From: Planctomycetota bacterium
GTDB lineage: Bacteria > Planctomycetota > Phycisphaerae > UBA1845 > UTPLA1
Assembly: GCA_027295245.1 (NCBI GenBank)
Contig: JAPULF010000269.1
Location: forward strand, 1-9,241
Direction of reading: 5' to 3'
Length of the DNA: 9,241 nt
Both the position numbers and the translations under genes were made by a program. A model generated the notes under the pieces. It made no database searches, was not told the DNA's origin, and saw only the letters and a program-made list of their open reading frames with translations. Within the stretch, counting starts at the first letter, position 1, and each line of letters opens with the position of its first letter. This document shows positions 1 to 6,350 of this stretch, in pieces.

Positions 1-404
1 TCTTGGGCGTGCAGGCCGAGGGAATGGACGTAGTCGCCACCGCGTTCGAGACCGGCGATTTGCCCGCGAAATGCACGGGTTCGACGATTGCCGACAGTAT
101 CGACGTGCCGGTCCCGCGCAACTGGCGAAAGGCGATCAAGGGCGTGCGATCGACCGAAGGCACGTTCGTACGGGTGAGCGACGACGAAATCACCGAAGCG
201 ATGAAGGCCACCGCCCGACTGGGCGGCGTCTTCGCCGAGCCCGCGGCTGCCGCGGCCGTTGCCGGCATCAAGCGGGCCGCCGGCGACGGTGTGATAGAAA
301 AGCATGCGGATGTGCTCGCGGTCGTCACCGGCAGCGGGTTGAAGGACATCAAGACAGCCATGAAAATCGCCGGTCGGCCCATTGAAGTCGATCCTCCTGA
401 ATGA
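1..404 (+). CDS. thrC: Threonine synthase, C-terminal part (5' end outside window)
   Basis: This is the last 133 or so residues of a pyridoxal-phosphate enzyme that converts O-phosphohomoserine to threonine and phosphate, the final step of threonine synthesis in the cytoplasm. The frame is already open at the window edge. The TTG at position 3 is an internal Leu codon (LGVQAEG), not a start. Family-typical segments are visible: GVQAEG near the beginning, STIADSIDVPVPRNW, RSTEGTFVRVSDDEI, GGVFAEPAAAAAVAG and the C-terminal VVTGSGLKD. These belong to the fold-type II PLP domain; the PLP lysine lies upstream and is not seen. The gene ends with TGA only 18 bp from the stop of the convergent phosphatase gene. 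It looks like an ordinary housekeeping gene unrelated to the flagellar cluster. Other fold-type II enzymes (threonine dehydratase, cysteate synthase) are less likely given the STEGTFV and AEPAAA segments. Confidence 0.9.
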   Translation, partial: LGVQAEGMDVVATAFETGDLPAKCTGSTIADSIDVPVPRNWRKAIKGVRSTEGTFVRVSDDEITEAMKATARLGGVFAEPAAAAAVAGIKRAAGDGVIEKHADVLAVVTGSGLKDIKTAMKIAGRPIEVDPPE

Positions 405-422
405 GGCGCCGCCGATCCGTAT

Positions 423-1358
423 TCATTTCTTTGAATTCGTCTGCCTGAAAGTGATAAGCGTCAAGTCGTCAGGCTTCGAGGGGCTTCCGGTTTCCTGCCC
501 GCGCATGCGTGTGTGGCAAAGTTCCACCACGCGTTGGGCCCCGGATTCCGGCTTGCCCCGGCGCATCAGATCCACGATCTCCTCGATGTGCAGGTTGTCG
601 AACAGTCCGTCGCTCGCCAACAGCAGCGTGTCCTTCGGCAGAAGATCGACGACCGGGCCTATTTCAATCCGCATTTCGGACGTTCCGATCATGTTGGAAA
701 TCAGGTGCCGAGACTCGTGGTGCATCGCTTCCGACGCCTCCAACATGCCCGCCTCCACGGCGTAACCCACCGGAGAGTGCGAGACCGTTTGCAGCTTGAT
801 CTTGCCGCGCTGCCCCACCACCAGAATCATCGAATCACCGGCGTGGTACGGGCGGATGGTGCCCCGATCGATCTCGACCACAGCCAGCGTCGTGCCGGCG
901 CCCAATCCAAGAAGACCGACGGTCTTATTGGCCAATTCGAATCCGTTGAGAATCGGCTCGCGCAACGCGCCGTTCGGTTCGACCCGGCGGCGTCGCCGCA
1001 CGGCCGAACCCGATCCACCGTCGCCCGGGCCGCCGTTGCCGCGACCCGTGGACTCGGCGGCAACATGAAACTCCCGAATGGATGCGCTTATCGCCCGCAG
1101 AGTCAGGGCGGATGCCTGCTCCCCCGCGGGCCGGCCGCCCATGCCGTCCGCCACCGCGAGCACGCCCTTGGTCTCGTCGATCGACACAACCAGCGCCGCA
1201 TCTTCGTTGCCGCACGTCGTCGCGTCGGATTCCCCTGGGGCCGGAGCCGCCGCCGTATAGACCACGACCCGGCCGCCGGCGATGTCGAAGCTCTCTTCCC
1301 GGGGCAGGGACCGCCCGACAAAAAGCATGTGTTCTTGACTGTCAGCCGAACCCGTCAT
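423..1358 (-). CDS. PP2C-family (PPM) protein phosphatase
   Basis: This 311-residue protein is predicted to be a metal-dependent Ser/Thr phosphatase acting in the cytoplasm; no signal peptide or membrane segment is seen. PPM motifs occur in the right order: NEDA (51-54), VADGMGG (69-75, metal-binding Asp71), GAGTTLAVVEI (153-163), AGDSMILVV (173-181), LLASDGLFDNL (246-256, Asp250) and PDDLTLITF (296-304, Asp297). All metal-ligand aspartates expected for activity appear present. It is longer than the usual bacterial enzyme of about 240-250 residues because of an N-terminal extension of about 45 residues and a Gly/Arg-rich low-complexity insert (about 103-128, with a run of Arg at 121-125). ATG 1358 is preceded by AAAGG at a suitable distance. 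The kinase gene lies 73 bp upstream on the same strand, so the two are probably co-transcribed as an opposing pair. The substrate is unknown; a kinase- or flagellum-linked role is inference from position. Confidence 0.9.
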   Translation of the reverse strand: MTGSADSQEHMLFVGRSLPREESFDIAGGRVVVYTAAAPAPGESDATTCGNEDAALVVSIDETKGVLAVADGMGGRPAGEQASALTLRAISASIREFHVAAESTGRGNGGPGDGGSGSAVRRRRRVEPNGALREPILNGFELANKTVGLLGLGAGTTLAVVEIDRGTIRPYHAGDSMILVVGQRGKIKLQTVSHSPVGYAVEAGMLEASEAMHHESRHLISNMIGTSEMRIEIGPVVDLLPKDTLLLASDGLFDNLHIEEIVDLMRRGKPESGAQRVVELCHTRMRGQETGSPSKPDDLTLITFRQTNSKK

Positions 1359-1431
1359 TTCGGCCTTTCGATGCGACGCACTACGTCACGGGCGCACGCC
1401 CGCCATCATCCCCCAATGACAGCCGGCCTCC

Positions 1432-2169
1432 CTAGCAGGACGTCCATTGAAACGACTCCAAGTGCTCACGAAGGTGCTTGGCGGTCGGAAAGCGACGCGC
1501 TATCAGATTTCGCTGCAACCCGCAGCAGATGCGCTTGATCTCGGGAGGTTGTGCGGCGTAGCGTTTCGCGCCGCCGACCATGTCATACAGAATCCGAATG
1601 AGTTGAATCACGTCTTCGCGGAGGGCCGCCGCGCTGGTCGCGCCCCAATGGTAGAAATCGACAAGCTTCACTTCGAAATCGATCCCGCGACGCTTGACGA
1701 GAACGTTCTCGTCGTGGATGTCCCCGTGGTACTCCCGCAACCGATGGAGCTGCTCCACCCCGCGAGCCATCGCGTGCAGCAGGTGCAGGGCCTCGAAAGT
1801 CCCCACCCGCTTGCCGCGCTGACGTGCCACAAACTTCGTCAAGAGTTCGCCCTCCACGAACTCGCTGATCAGACAGGTGATCGGAGAACGGCGGAACCGA
1901 AACGTCTCGGAATGGTGGTATTGGATGATGATCGGGCACTTGCGAAGCCGGTTCAGTTTTCTGGCGTAGAACGTCACGGCCCGATCGCGGGCGTTGCGGT
2001 TTGGAAAGAAAACCTTGGCGGCACGCGGAATGTCCGTCTTCCGTTCGATGACCTTGTAGACTTCACCCTCCCAGCCGGCACCGAGCAGCGAATCGACCAC
2101 GTATTTCCCGGCAATCACCCGGCCGGGCTGCAGATTGAAGTTGTCGATAACCGCCATTCGTTCCGCCAT
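1432..2169 (-). CDS. Atypical protein kinase (Ser/Thr kinase-like fold)
   Basis: This 245-residue protein carries protein-kinase-fold motifs: a glycine-rich loop LLGAGWEGEVYKV (28-40), an AAKVFF strand with the expected ATP-binding Lys52, a hinge-like LISEFVEGELL (100-110), a catalytic loop YHGDIHDENVLV (147-158) with Asp150 and Asn155, a metal-binding motif DFY (171-173) where most kinases have DFG, and REDVIQLIRILYDMV (184-198), resembling subdomain IX. The HGDxHxxN form is closer to RIO- or aminoglycoside-kinase-like loops than to classical HRD. The alpha-C glutamate is not obvious; my manual alignment puts Tyr68 there. There is no membrane segment or extracellular sensor domain, so the protein is a short cytoplasmic kinase domain only. 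The gene starts 109 bp after fliS and is followed by the PP2C gene. No good Shine-Dalgarno precedes ATG 2169; ATG 2157 (Met5) is an alternative start. Substrate unknown. Reduced or absent activity is possible. Confidence 0.82.
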   Translation of the reverse strand: MAERMAVIDNFNLQPGRVIAGKYVVDSLLGAGWEGEVYKVIERKTDIPRAAKVFFPNRNARDRAVTFYARKLNRLRKCPIIIQYHHSETFRFRRSPITCLISEFVEGELLTKFVARQRGKRVGTFEALHLLHAMARGVEQLHRLREYHGDIHDENVLVKRRGIDFEVKLVDFYHWGATSAAALREDVIQLIRILYDMVGGAKRYAAQPPEIKRICCGLQRNLIARRFPTAKHLREHLESFQWTSC

Positions 2170-2278
2170 GACTGGTAGCCTGAACTAGAGTCCGGGCGAT
2201 TTCAAGGGGTGGAAGACCGAATTCGAGAAATCCGTGTGTGATTGGGAAGAGGCGAGGCGGTCCGTCGGTGGAAGCGTT

Positions 2279-2743
2279 CTATCCCTCGACGCTCAGCGCG
2301 GTAAGTGATTCGGCAGGCGCCTTCGTCCCCGATTCGGCCGGTTGGCCCCCGGAAGGAGGACTCTCCTCGCCGCGGGTCTTCTCGATCAGCAGCCGCCAGG
2401 TCTCGCGCTGATGCTCGAGAATGCGAAGGGCTTCCTCAACGGCCTTCACGTCGCGCTTCATGTTGGCGTCGATCAGACGCGAATACACGAAGCGATAGAG
2501 TGCCCCGACCTGCTCGCACAGGCTGGCGTTCACCTCCGGACGAAGCCCCGACTCCATCTCCAGGACGATCTGCTGGGCCCGAAGCAGGCTCTCGCAACTC
2601 GACTCGAAATCGCGCTCCGCCAAGGCTTGCCGGGCCTGACGTGCAAAACGGATCGCCCCATCATAGAGCATCAGGTGCAACTGCTCGGGCGACGCGGTCA
2701 TGACCGCATTGCGGAGATATTCGTTCCCGGCGTGCTGCGCCAT
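2279..2743 (-). CDS. fliS: Flagellar export chaperone FliS
   Basis: FliS is a small all-helical cytoplasmic chaperone that binds the C-terminal end of flagellin and keeps it from polymerising before export. The 154-residue product has the characteristic N-terminal block NEYLRNAVMTASPEQLHLML followed by YDGAIRFARQA (residues 7-37). Helices follow, including ESLLRAQQIVLEMESGL (51-67) and ALYRFVYSRLIDANMKRD (81-98). The family is usually about 125-135 residues; the extra length is a Pro/Ser/Gly/Glu-rich tail (about 124-154), probably disordered. ATG 2743 has AGAGG about eight bases upstream. The gene follows fliD by 159 bp on the same strand, the classic fliD-fliS order, and the kinase gene follows. 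No separate promoter was recognised between fliD and fliS, so shared transcription is likely. Confidence 0.95.
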   Translation of the reverse strand: MAQHAGNEYLRNAVMTASPEQLHLMLYDGAIRFARQARQALAERDFESSCESLLRAQQIVLEMESGLRPEVNASLCEQVGALYRFVYSRLIDANMKRDVKAVEEALRILEHQRETWRLLIEKTRGEESPPSGGQPAESGTKAPAESLTALSVEG

Positions 2744-2902
2744 CTCGTCAACCTCTTGTCATGGCCTGACCTGACCGTTCCGCAGGTGCTTCGAGCGGGT
2801 GGACACGGCCTGGTAACACTCTCGAAAAGCATCGGTGTGAATAACGGGCGGGGTGAGAAGAATCAGACGCGGACGATCGGCAGGCTTTGCGAGGGCCTAT
2901 AA

Positions 2903-5900
2903 CTACAGCAATGTTGCGGACAGGAAGAGCAAGGCACTCTGTTGCTGTTGCAATCGCGACAACGCCAACTCCGTTGCAGTGAATTGCGCGAAGAGCCTGT
3001 TCCGTCGACGCACCAGCAGTTCTTCCAATTGCTCGATCCGCTCCGTCAGGATGTTTTCGGAGTCCTGAAGCGATCGCTCCTTGGTCGGAATAAGACCGTT
3101 ATCCCCTTCGGTTAACAGGTCGATCTCGTTTTCGATCAACGCCCCGAATCCGGTTTCTTCGGTCGTAAACAGGGCATTAATCGCATCCGGATCCTGCTCG
3201 AACGCCTCCCGAAACCGGTCCTCGTCGAATTGCAACGTGGAGCCGCTGCCGAGCGTGATCCCCGCGGCGGTGAGCCTGTTGAACGGCGGAGAGAGCCCGG
3301 GGCCGGCGGCCGTCACGACGCTGATCAGACGAGACCGGATCCGATTGACGGTCGAGTCGCCCAGCAGAATTCCGCGCGTCTCGGTTTCCTGATCGAAGCT
3401 GGTCGTGCTCTTGATGGCCGAGATTGCCGAATTGAAGGCCGAAACGAAATTCTGGAGGTCACTGACCAGGGCGTCGATGTCGCGCGTGACTGTCACGGTG
3501 ACAGGCTGCTCGTCGGGCCCGATCAGCTCCAGCCGAACGCCCGCAATCACGCGATCCAACGTGTTCGTCGAACTGGTCAGCACCAGCGGCGTACCGTCGT
3601 CCGGCGAACCCAACAACACAACCGCGTCGCGGGCGCGAGTCAACGTGCCGAAGGAAAGGCCCGTATCACCCACGTCGATCGCGAGTTGTCCTACGCGGCC
3701 CGACACCTCGCTCGTCACGTTCAGCCGATAGGGGCGATCGGCGGCGCCGTCGTTGATGATCGAGGCATTCACGGCCGCCCGGCTGTCGCGCAGCTTCTCC
3801 ACAACGTCGTCCAGCGTATCGGCCGAGCCGATCGTGACTCGGGTCTCAAACGATCCGTCGATCGTGTCTTCGCCCTCTGCGGCCTCGCCGAGAATACCCA
3901 AGGCCTTGGCAGTCGTTCCGCCTTCTTCGACGACCTTGAGTTGCAGTCCGCCGCCGCCCGTATCGGTCAGCAAGAGACCGTCGCCCGTGACGTTGATCGT
4001 GGCCTCGACGGCGATCCCGAGAGAGTTGATCTGCCGAATGACGTCTCGAAGCGTCTCTTCGCCCTGGGTCAAATCCAGAACCCGGCTCTCCCCGGTGCTG
4101 TCCGTGATTCGAAGCTTTCCGGACGGCACACCGCGACCGTTGTTCAACGCCGAAAGGCGCGTCGAGCTGGAAATATACTGCCGCTGGAGATTGCCGCTCG
4201 AAACCGTCGACGCCGCGAAGCTCCCCGCGATGTTCAAATCCGACGCCGTCGTCCCGCTGACATCGCTGATTATCAGGTTGCCGAGTCCCGTGCTCGAGTC
4301 GTTCAACTCGATCCCCAGCCCCGATGCGTTGACCGATGCCGTAATCGTCGAGCCCGATGCGTTGATCGCCGAGACGACGTCCGCCAGCGTGTCCGCCGAT
4401 GAGAGATCGACTTCGACGGAAACACCCGCGCGGTTGCTCAGCGAAATCGTGCCGCCATCCACGCCGCCTCCGCCGTTCAGGCTTCGAAGCAGAACCGTAT
4501 CGAGACCCGCGATCAATCGACGCGAGTTGATCTCGGAAGCGGGCGCCGCCCCGATGATCCCCAGGTCCGAGGCCGCCCCGGAGTCGTTCGGGTCCACGAC
4601 GGTGAGATTCGTGCCCGTCGAATCGGTCAGCGTGATGCCCAGGCCGTCGGCCGACACACTTGCGACCAGCGCGTTGCCGCCGGCCACATTGTCTGCATTC
4701 GTATTGATCAACCGCAACACGTCGCCGAGGGTTTCCACGGAGTAGATTTCATCGCCGGCGATCGCGCCGGTCGAGCTGGATTGCAACAGACCGAGGCCCT
4801 CGGCCGTGCCGCCGGAATCGATCTCCTCGATGATCGTTTCGCCCTCGCCCGTGGACTGGTCGGTGACGACGATCGTCCCCCCCACGTACGAGACCGCCAG
4901 GTCTGCGCCGGCCTCGGAAATGGCCGTCTTGACGTCGCCGAGCGTCACCGCCGCCGACAAATCGACGTCGACCGTCACGCCCGCCCGGTTGGTGATTCGA
5001 ATGCTCCCCGCCGGCACGCCCGCCCCGCCGTTGAGCGCGGACAGGGCCGTGTCGTCCGAAAGCTGATCCGACAGATCGATGTCCAACGTCGTGCCGTCGG
5101 ACAAGACGATTTGAAAGTCCGTCTGGACTTCCAATCGCCGAACGCCGTTCCCGTCATTCAGTTCGTCCAACCGCGTTTCGCCATTCAGATAGACGAGGTC
5201 GCTCCCCGTGATGACGCCCAAAGGACCGCTTCCCAGCAGCCCCAGCGTGCTGGCGGTTTCGCCTCCGTTCAGTTCGCTGACGACCAGAGTGCCCGTCCCG
5301 CCCGATAGGTCCTCGATCTCGAGATGATCGCCGTCCACCCGTGCAATAACGTCGGCAGTGGTCTGATGGTTGATCGCATCCAGAACATCCTGAATCGTCG
5401 TCGCCGCAACCAGGTCGATGTCGGCTGAATTGCCTGAGCGGTCGGTCACGCGAAATCGCCCGGCGCTCACGCCGCTTCCACCGTTGAGCGAGCTGAGCCG
5501 TGTGGCCAGGTCCACGCGGCCGGCGGAATTCTCAATCGTCAGTGTTCCCGCCCCGACCGGTGATTGATCGGTCGTCGCGAATCCGTTCGAGATCACCGAA
5601 TGGGTCGCCGCCAGGTTTCGGACGGTAAACGAATATTGGCCGATGGCCGCGCCGGCCACCGCGGTCGCGAGGATGGATGATTCGTTCGTGCTCGACGCAG
5701 CCGATTTCTGAAAGAAACTCGAATCTCCGAACCGCACCGCCGAGTTGCGGATCGCAAGCAGTTGTGCGGAAATCCCCAGAAACGCCGTCCGGCGTTGCGT
5801 CAACTTCGCAACCCGGTTTTGCATCAATAAGATCGGGCGTCGCTGTACGGCGATAAGTGAATCGACCAGGTCCTGGATCGGCAGCCCCGAGATAATCCCA

Positions 5901-5923
5901 ATGGAGCTGGAAATGCTGGACAT
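2903..5923 (-). CDS. fliD: Flagellar filament cap protein FliD (hook-associated protein 2), repeat-expanded
   Basis: FliD forms the cap at the filament tip and guides insertion of exported flagellin. The N-terminal domain (about 1-110) is recognisable: GIISGLPIQDLVDSLI, then QRRPILLMQNRVAKLTQRR. The C-terminal domain (about 763-1006) includes TVTVTRDIDALVSDLQNFVSAFN-like sequence, DRFREAFEQDPDAINALF, and a final coiled-coil-forming helix (about 943-1000). At 1006 residues it is about twice the usual 450-500. The excess lies between about 141 and 740, where the flagellin-hook IN motif module recurs (separate entry). No signal peptide is seen, as expected for export by the flagellar type III apparatus. 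ATG 5923 has GGGAG at 5931-5935 with a 7-base spacer. Cysteine is absent throughout, typical of exported axial proteins. It sits between the flagellin and fliS. Confidence 0.95.
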   Translation of the reverse strand: MSSISSSIGIISGLPIQDLVDSLIAVQRRPILLMQNRVAKLTQRRTAFLGISAQLLAIRNSAVRFGDSSFFQKSAASSTNESSILATAVAGAAIGQYSFTVRNLAATHSVISNGFATTDQSPVGAGTLTIENSAGRVDLATRLSSLNGGSGVSAGRFRVTDRSGNSADIDLVAATTIQDVLDAINHQTTADVIARVDGDHLEIEDLSGGTGTLVVSELNGGETASTLGLLGSGPLGVITGSDLVYLNGETRLDELNDGNGVRRLEVQTDFQIVLSDGTTLDIDLSDQLSDDTALSALNGGAGVPAGSIRITNRAGVTVDVDLSAAVTLGDVKTAISEAGADLAVSYVGGTIVVTDQSTGEGETIIEEIDSGGTAEGLGLLQSSSTGAIAGDEIYSVETLGDVLRLINTNADNVAGGNALVASVSADGLGITLTDSTGTNLTVVDPNDSGAASDLGIIGAAPASEINSRRLIAGLDTVLLRSLNGGGGVDGGTISLSNRAGVSVEVDLSSADTLADVVSAINASGSTITASVNASGLGIELNDSSTGLGNLIISDVSGTTASDLNIAGSFAASTVSSGNLQRQYISSSTRLSALNNGRGVPSGKLRITDSTGESRVLDLTQGEETLRDVIRQINSLGIAVEATINVTGDGLLLTDTGGGGLQLKVVEEGGTTAKALGILGEAAEGEDTIDGSFETRVTIGSADTLDDVVEKLRDSRAAVNASIINDGAADRPYRLNVTSEVSGRVGQLAIDVGDTGLSFGTLTRARDAVVLLGSPDDGTPLVLTSSTNTLDRVIAGVRLELIGPDEQPVTVTVTRDIDALVSDLQNFVSAFNSAISAIKSTTSFDQETETRGILLGDSTVNRIRSRLISVVTAAGPGLSPPFNRLTAAGITLGSGSTLQFDEDRFREAFEQDPDAINALFTTEETGFGALIENEIDLLTEGDNGLIPTKERSLQDSENILTERIEQLEELLVRRRNRLFAQFTATELALSRLQQQQSALLFLSATLL
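3881..5503 (-). repeat. Tandem flagellin-hook-IN modules inside fliD
   Basis: Four full modules of about 92-94 residues are seen, at FliD residues 141-232, 292-383, 476-569 and 588-681 (DNA 5228-5503, 4775-5050, 4217-4498 and 3881-4162). Each begins with a [ST]LN-[GN]G-x-GV-x-[AGS]G block (such as SALNGGAGVPAG), continues with an Asn/Asp-Arg-Ala-Gly-Val type strand and a DLSxAxTLxDVxxAI segment carrying the IN motif, and ends with TAxxLGLLG-like sequence. Half modules lie between them: residues 250-290 have only the first half, and 392-461 only the second. A more diverged second half follows at about 693-755. The copies are clearly diverged in sequence, so this is an old protein-level duplication, not a recent DNA repeat. 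Module limits were drawn by eye. Confidence 0.85.
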
Positions 5924-5968
5924 CGTTGGACTCCCGCCCCGATTGTTCGCAGGGTTCGGCCGCCGGCT

Positions 5969-5982
5969 CAGTCCGCGGACTG
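5969..5982. promoter_or_regulatory. Perfect 14-bp palindrome upstream of fliD
   Basis: CAGTCCGCGGACTG is its own reverse complement and lies 46-59 bp before the fliD start codon, in the 82-bp gap after the small ORF. With no loop it suits a dimeric DNA-binding protein better than an RNA hairpin. No regulator can be named from sequence, and it may be chance. Confidence 0.35.
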
Positions 5983-6005
5983 CAAGCGAGGAATGTTGCC
6001 CCCGG

Positions 6006-6206
6006 CTAATCCGCCGAATCGGGCATTACGAACGGCTGGAATGCCCCGGCTCGCCCGTCGCGAGGCTCTGGGTCCTCGTGAAGCAGGGTCGATTCGTCCC
6101 GCAGCCCAACCACCGGCGCCGTTCGAAACCGCTTTCGACCGTCGATGAAGCATGTAAGGATGACGCCGTGCTTCCGGCATCGTTCGAAATGGTATTGGCA
6201 CGCCAC
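6006..6206 (-). CDS. Possible small Cys/His-rich protein (66 aa), function unknown
   Basis: I do not recognise this protein. It starts at GTG 6206, preceded by GGAG with a 7-base spacer, the same arrangement as fliD. A TCCGATAA element like a sigma-28 -10 box lies 33 bases upstream (6239-6246). The product begins ACQYHFERCRKHGVILTC, giving Cys3, His6, Cys10, His13 and Cys19: a doubled C-x2-H pattern that could bind a metal, although five ligands in 17 residues of a 66-residue protein is only suggestive. The rest is charged, with GRKRFRTAPVVGLRDE. There is no membrane segment or signal peptide. Codon positions favour this frame: by hand count the second position is clearly poorer in GC than the first and third. 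A longer overlapping minus-strand frame (5968-6336) lacks that pattern. The gene would sit between flagellin and fliD, where some bacteria carry fliW, csrA or flaG, but it resembles none of these. It could be a non-coding leader of fliD instead. Confidence 0.4.
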   Translation of the reverse strand: MACQYHFERCRKHGVILTCFIDGRKRFRTAPVVGLRDESTLLHEDPEPRDGRAGAFQPFVMPDSAD

Positions 6207-6238
6207 GGGCGATCTCCGTATCGACGACTGACCCTTGT

Positions 6239-6246
6239 TTATCGGA
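6239..6246 (-). promoter_or_regulatory. Candidate sigma-28 -10 element before the small ORF and fliD
   Basis: On the minus strand this reads TCCGATAA, 7 of 8 matches to the GCCGATAA consensus for flagellar sigma-28. The following bases (AC) extend an identity with the distal flagellin promoter (TCCGATAAAC in both). The expected -35 position (6258-6265, CGAGTCGG) does not match TAAA, which weakens the call. It would give a leader of about 26 bases to GTG 6206, or about 300 bases to fliD. Confidence 0.35.
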
Positions 6247-6350
6247 AGAAGGCCGTGCCGACTCGAAGCGGTTTCGTTGCCATGGACAGGCCGTATCGAA
6301 TCGCGGACGCGATGGCGGCAATTCCTGCGCGGTCATCGCGAGCCAACCGA

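Noticed and set aside
513..2178. Long plus-strand open frames opposite the phosphatase and kinase genes
   Set aside because: They are Arg/Pro/His-rich with no family motifs and mirror genes with clear catalytic motifs. High GC at the third codon position keeps antisense frames open.
2868..2886. GCCGATCG resembling a sigma-28 -10 box between fliD and fliS
   Set aside because: Only six bases match, and there is no TAAA-like -35 at the right distance.
3230..4745. Long plus-strand open frames opposite fliD (up to 390 codons)
   Set aside because: They lie antisense to the repeated FliD modules, have biased composition and show no recognisable domain; they are shadows.
5968..6336. Minus-strand 122-codon frame in the flagellin-fliD gap
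   Set aside because: Its Pro/Arg/Ala-rich product and wrong codon-position GC pattern suggest a shadow of the smaller frame at 6006-6206.
6310..6345. GCGATG/CATCGC pairing after flagellin as a terminator
   Set aside because: The stem is only 6 bp with a loop of about 19 bases and no T-run follows.
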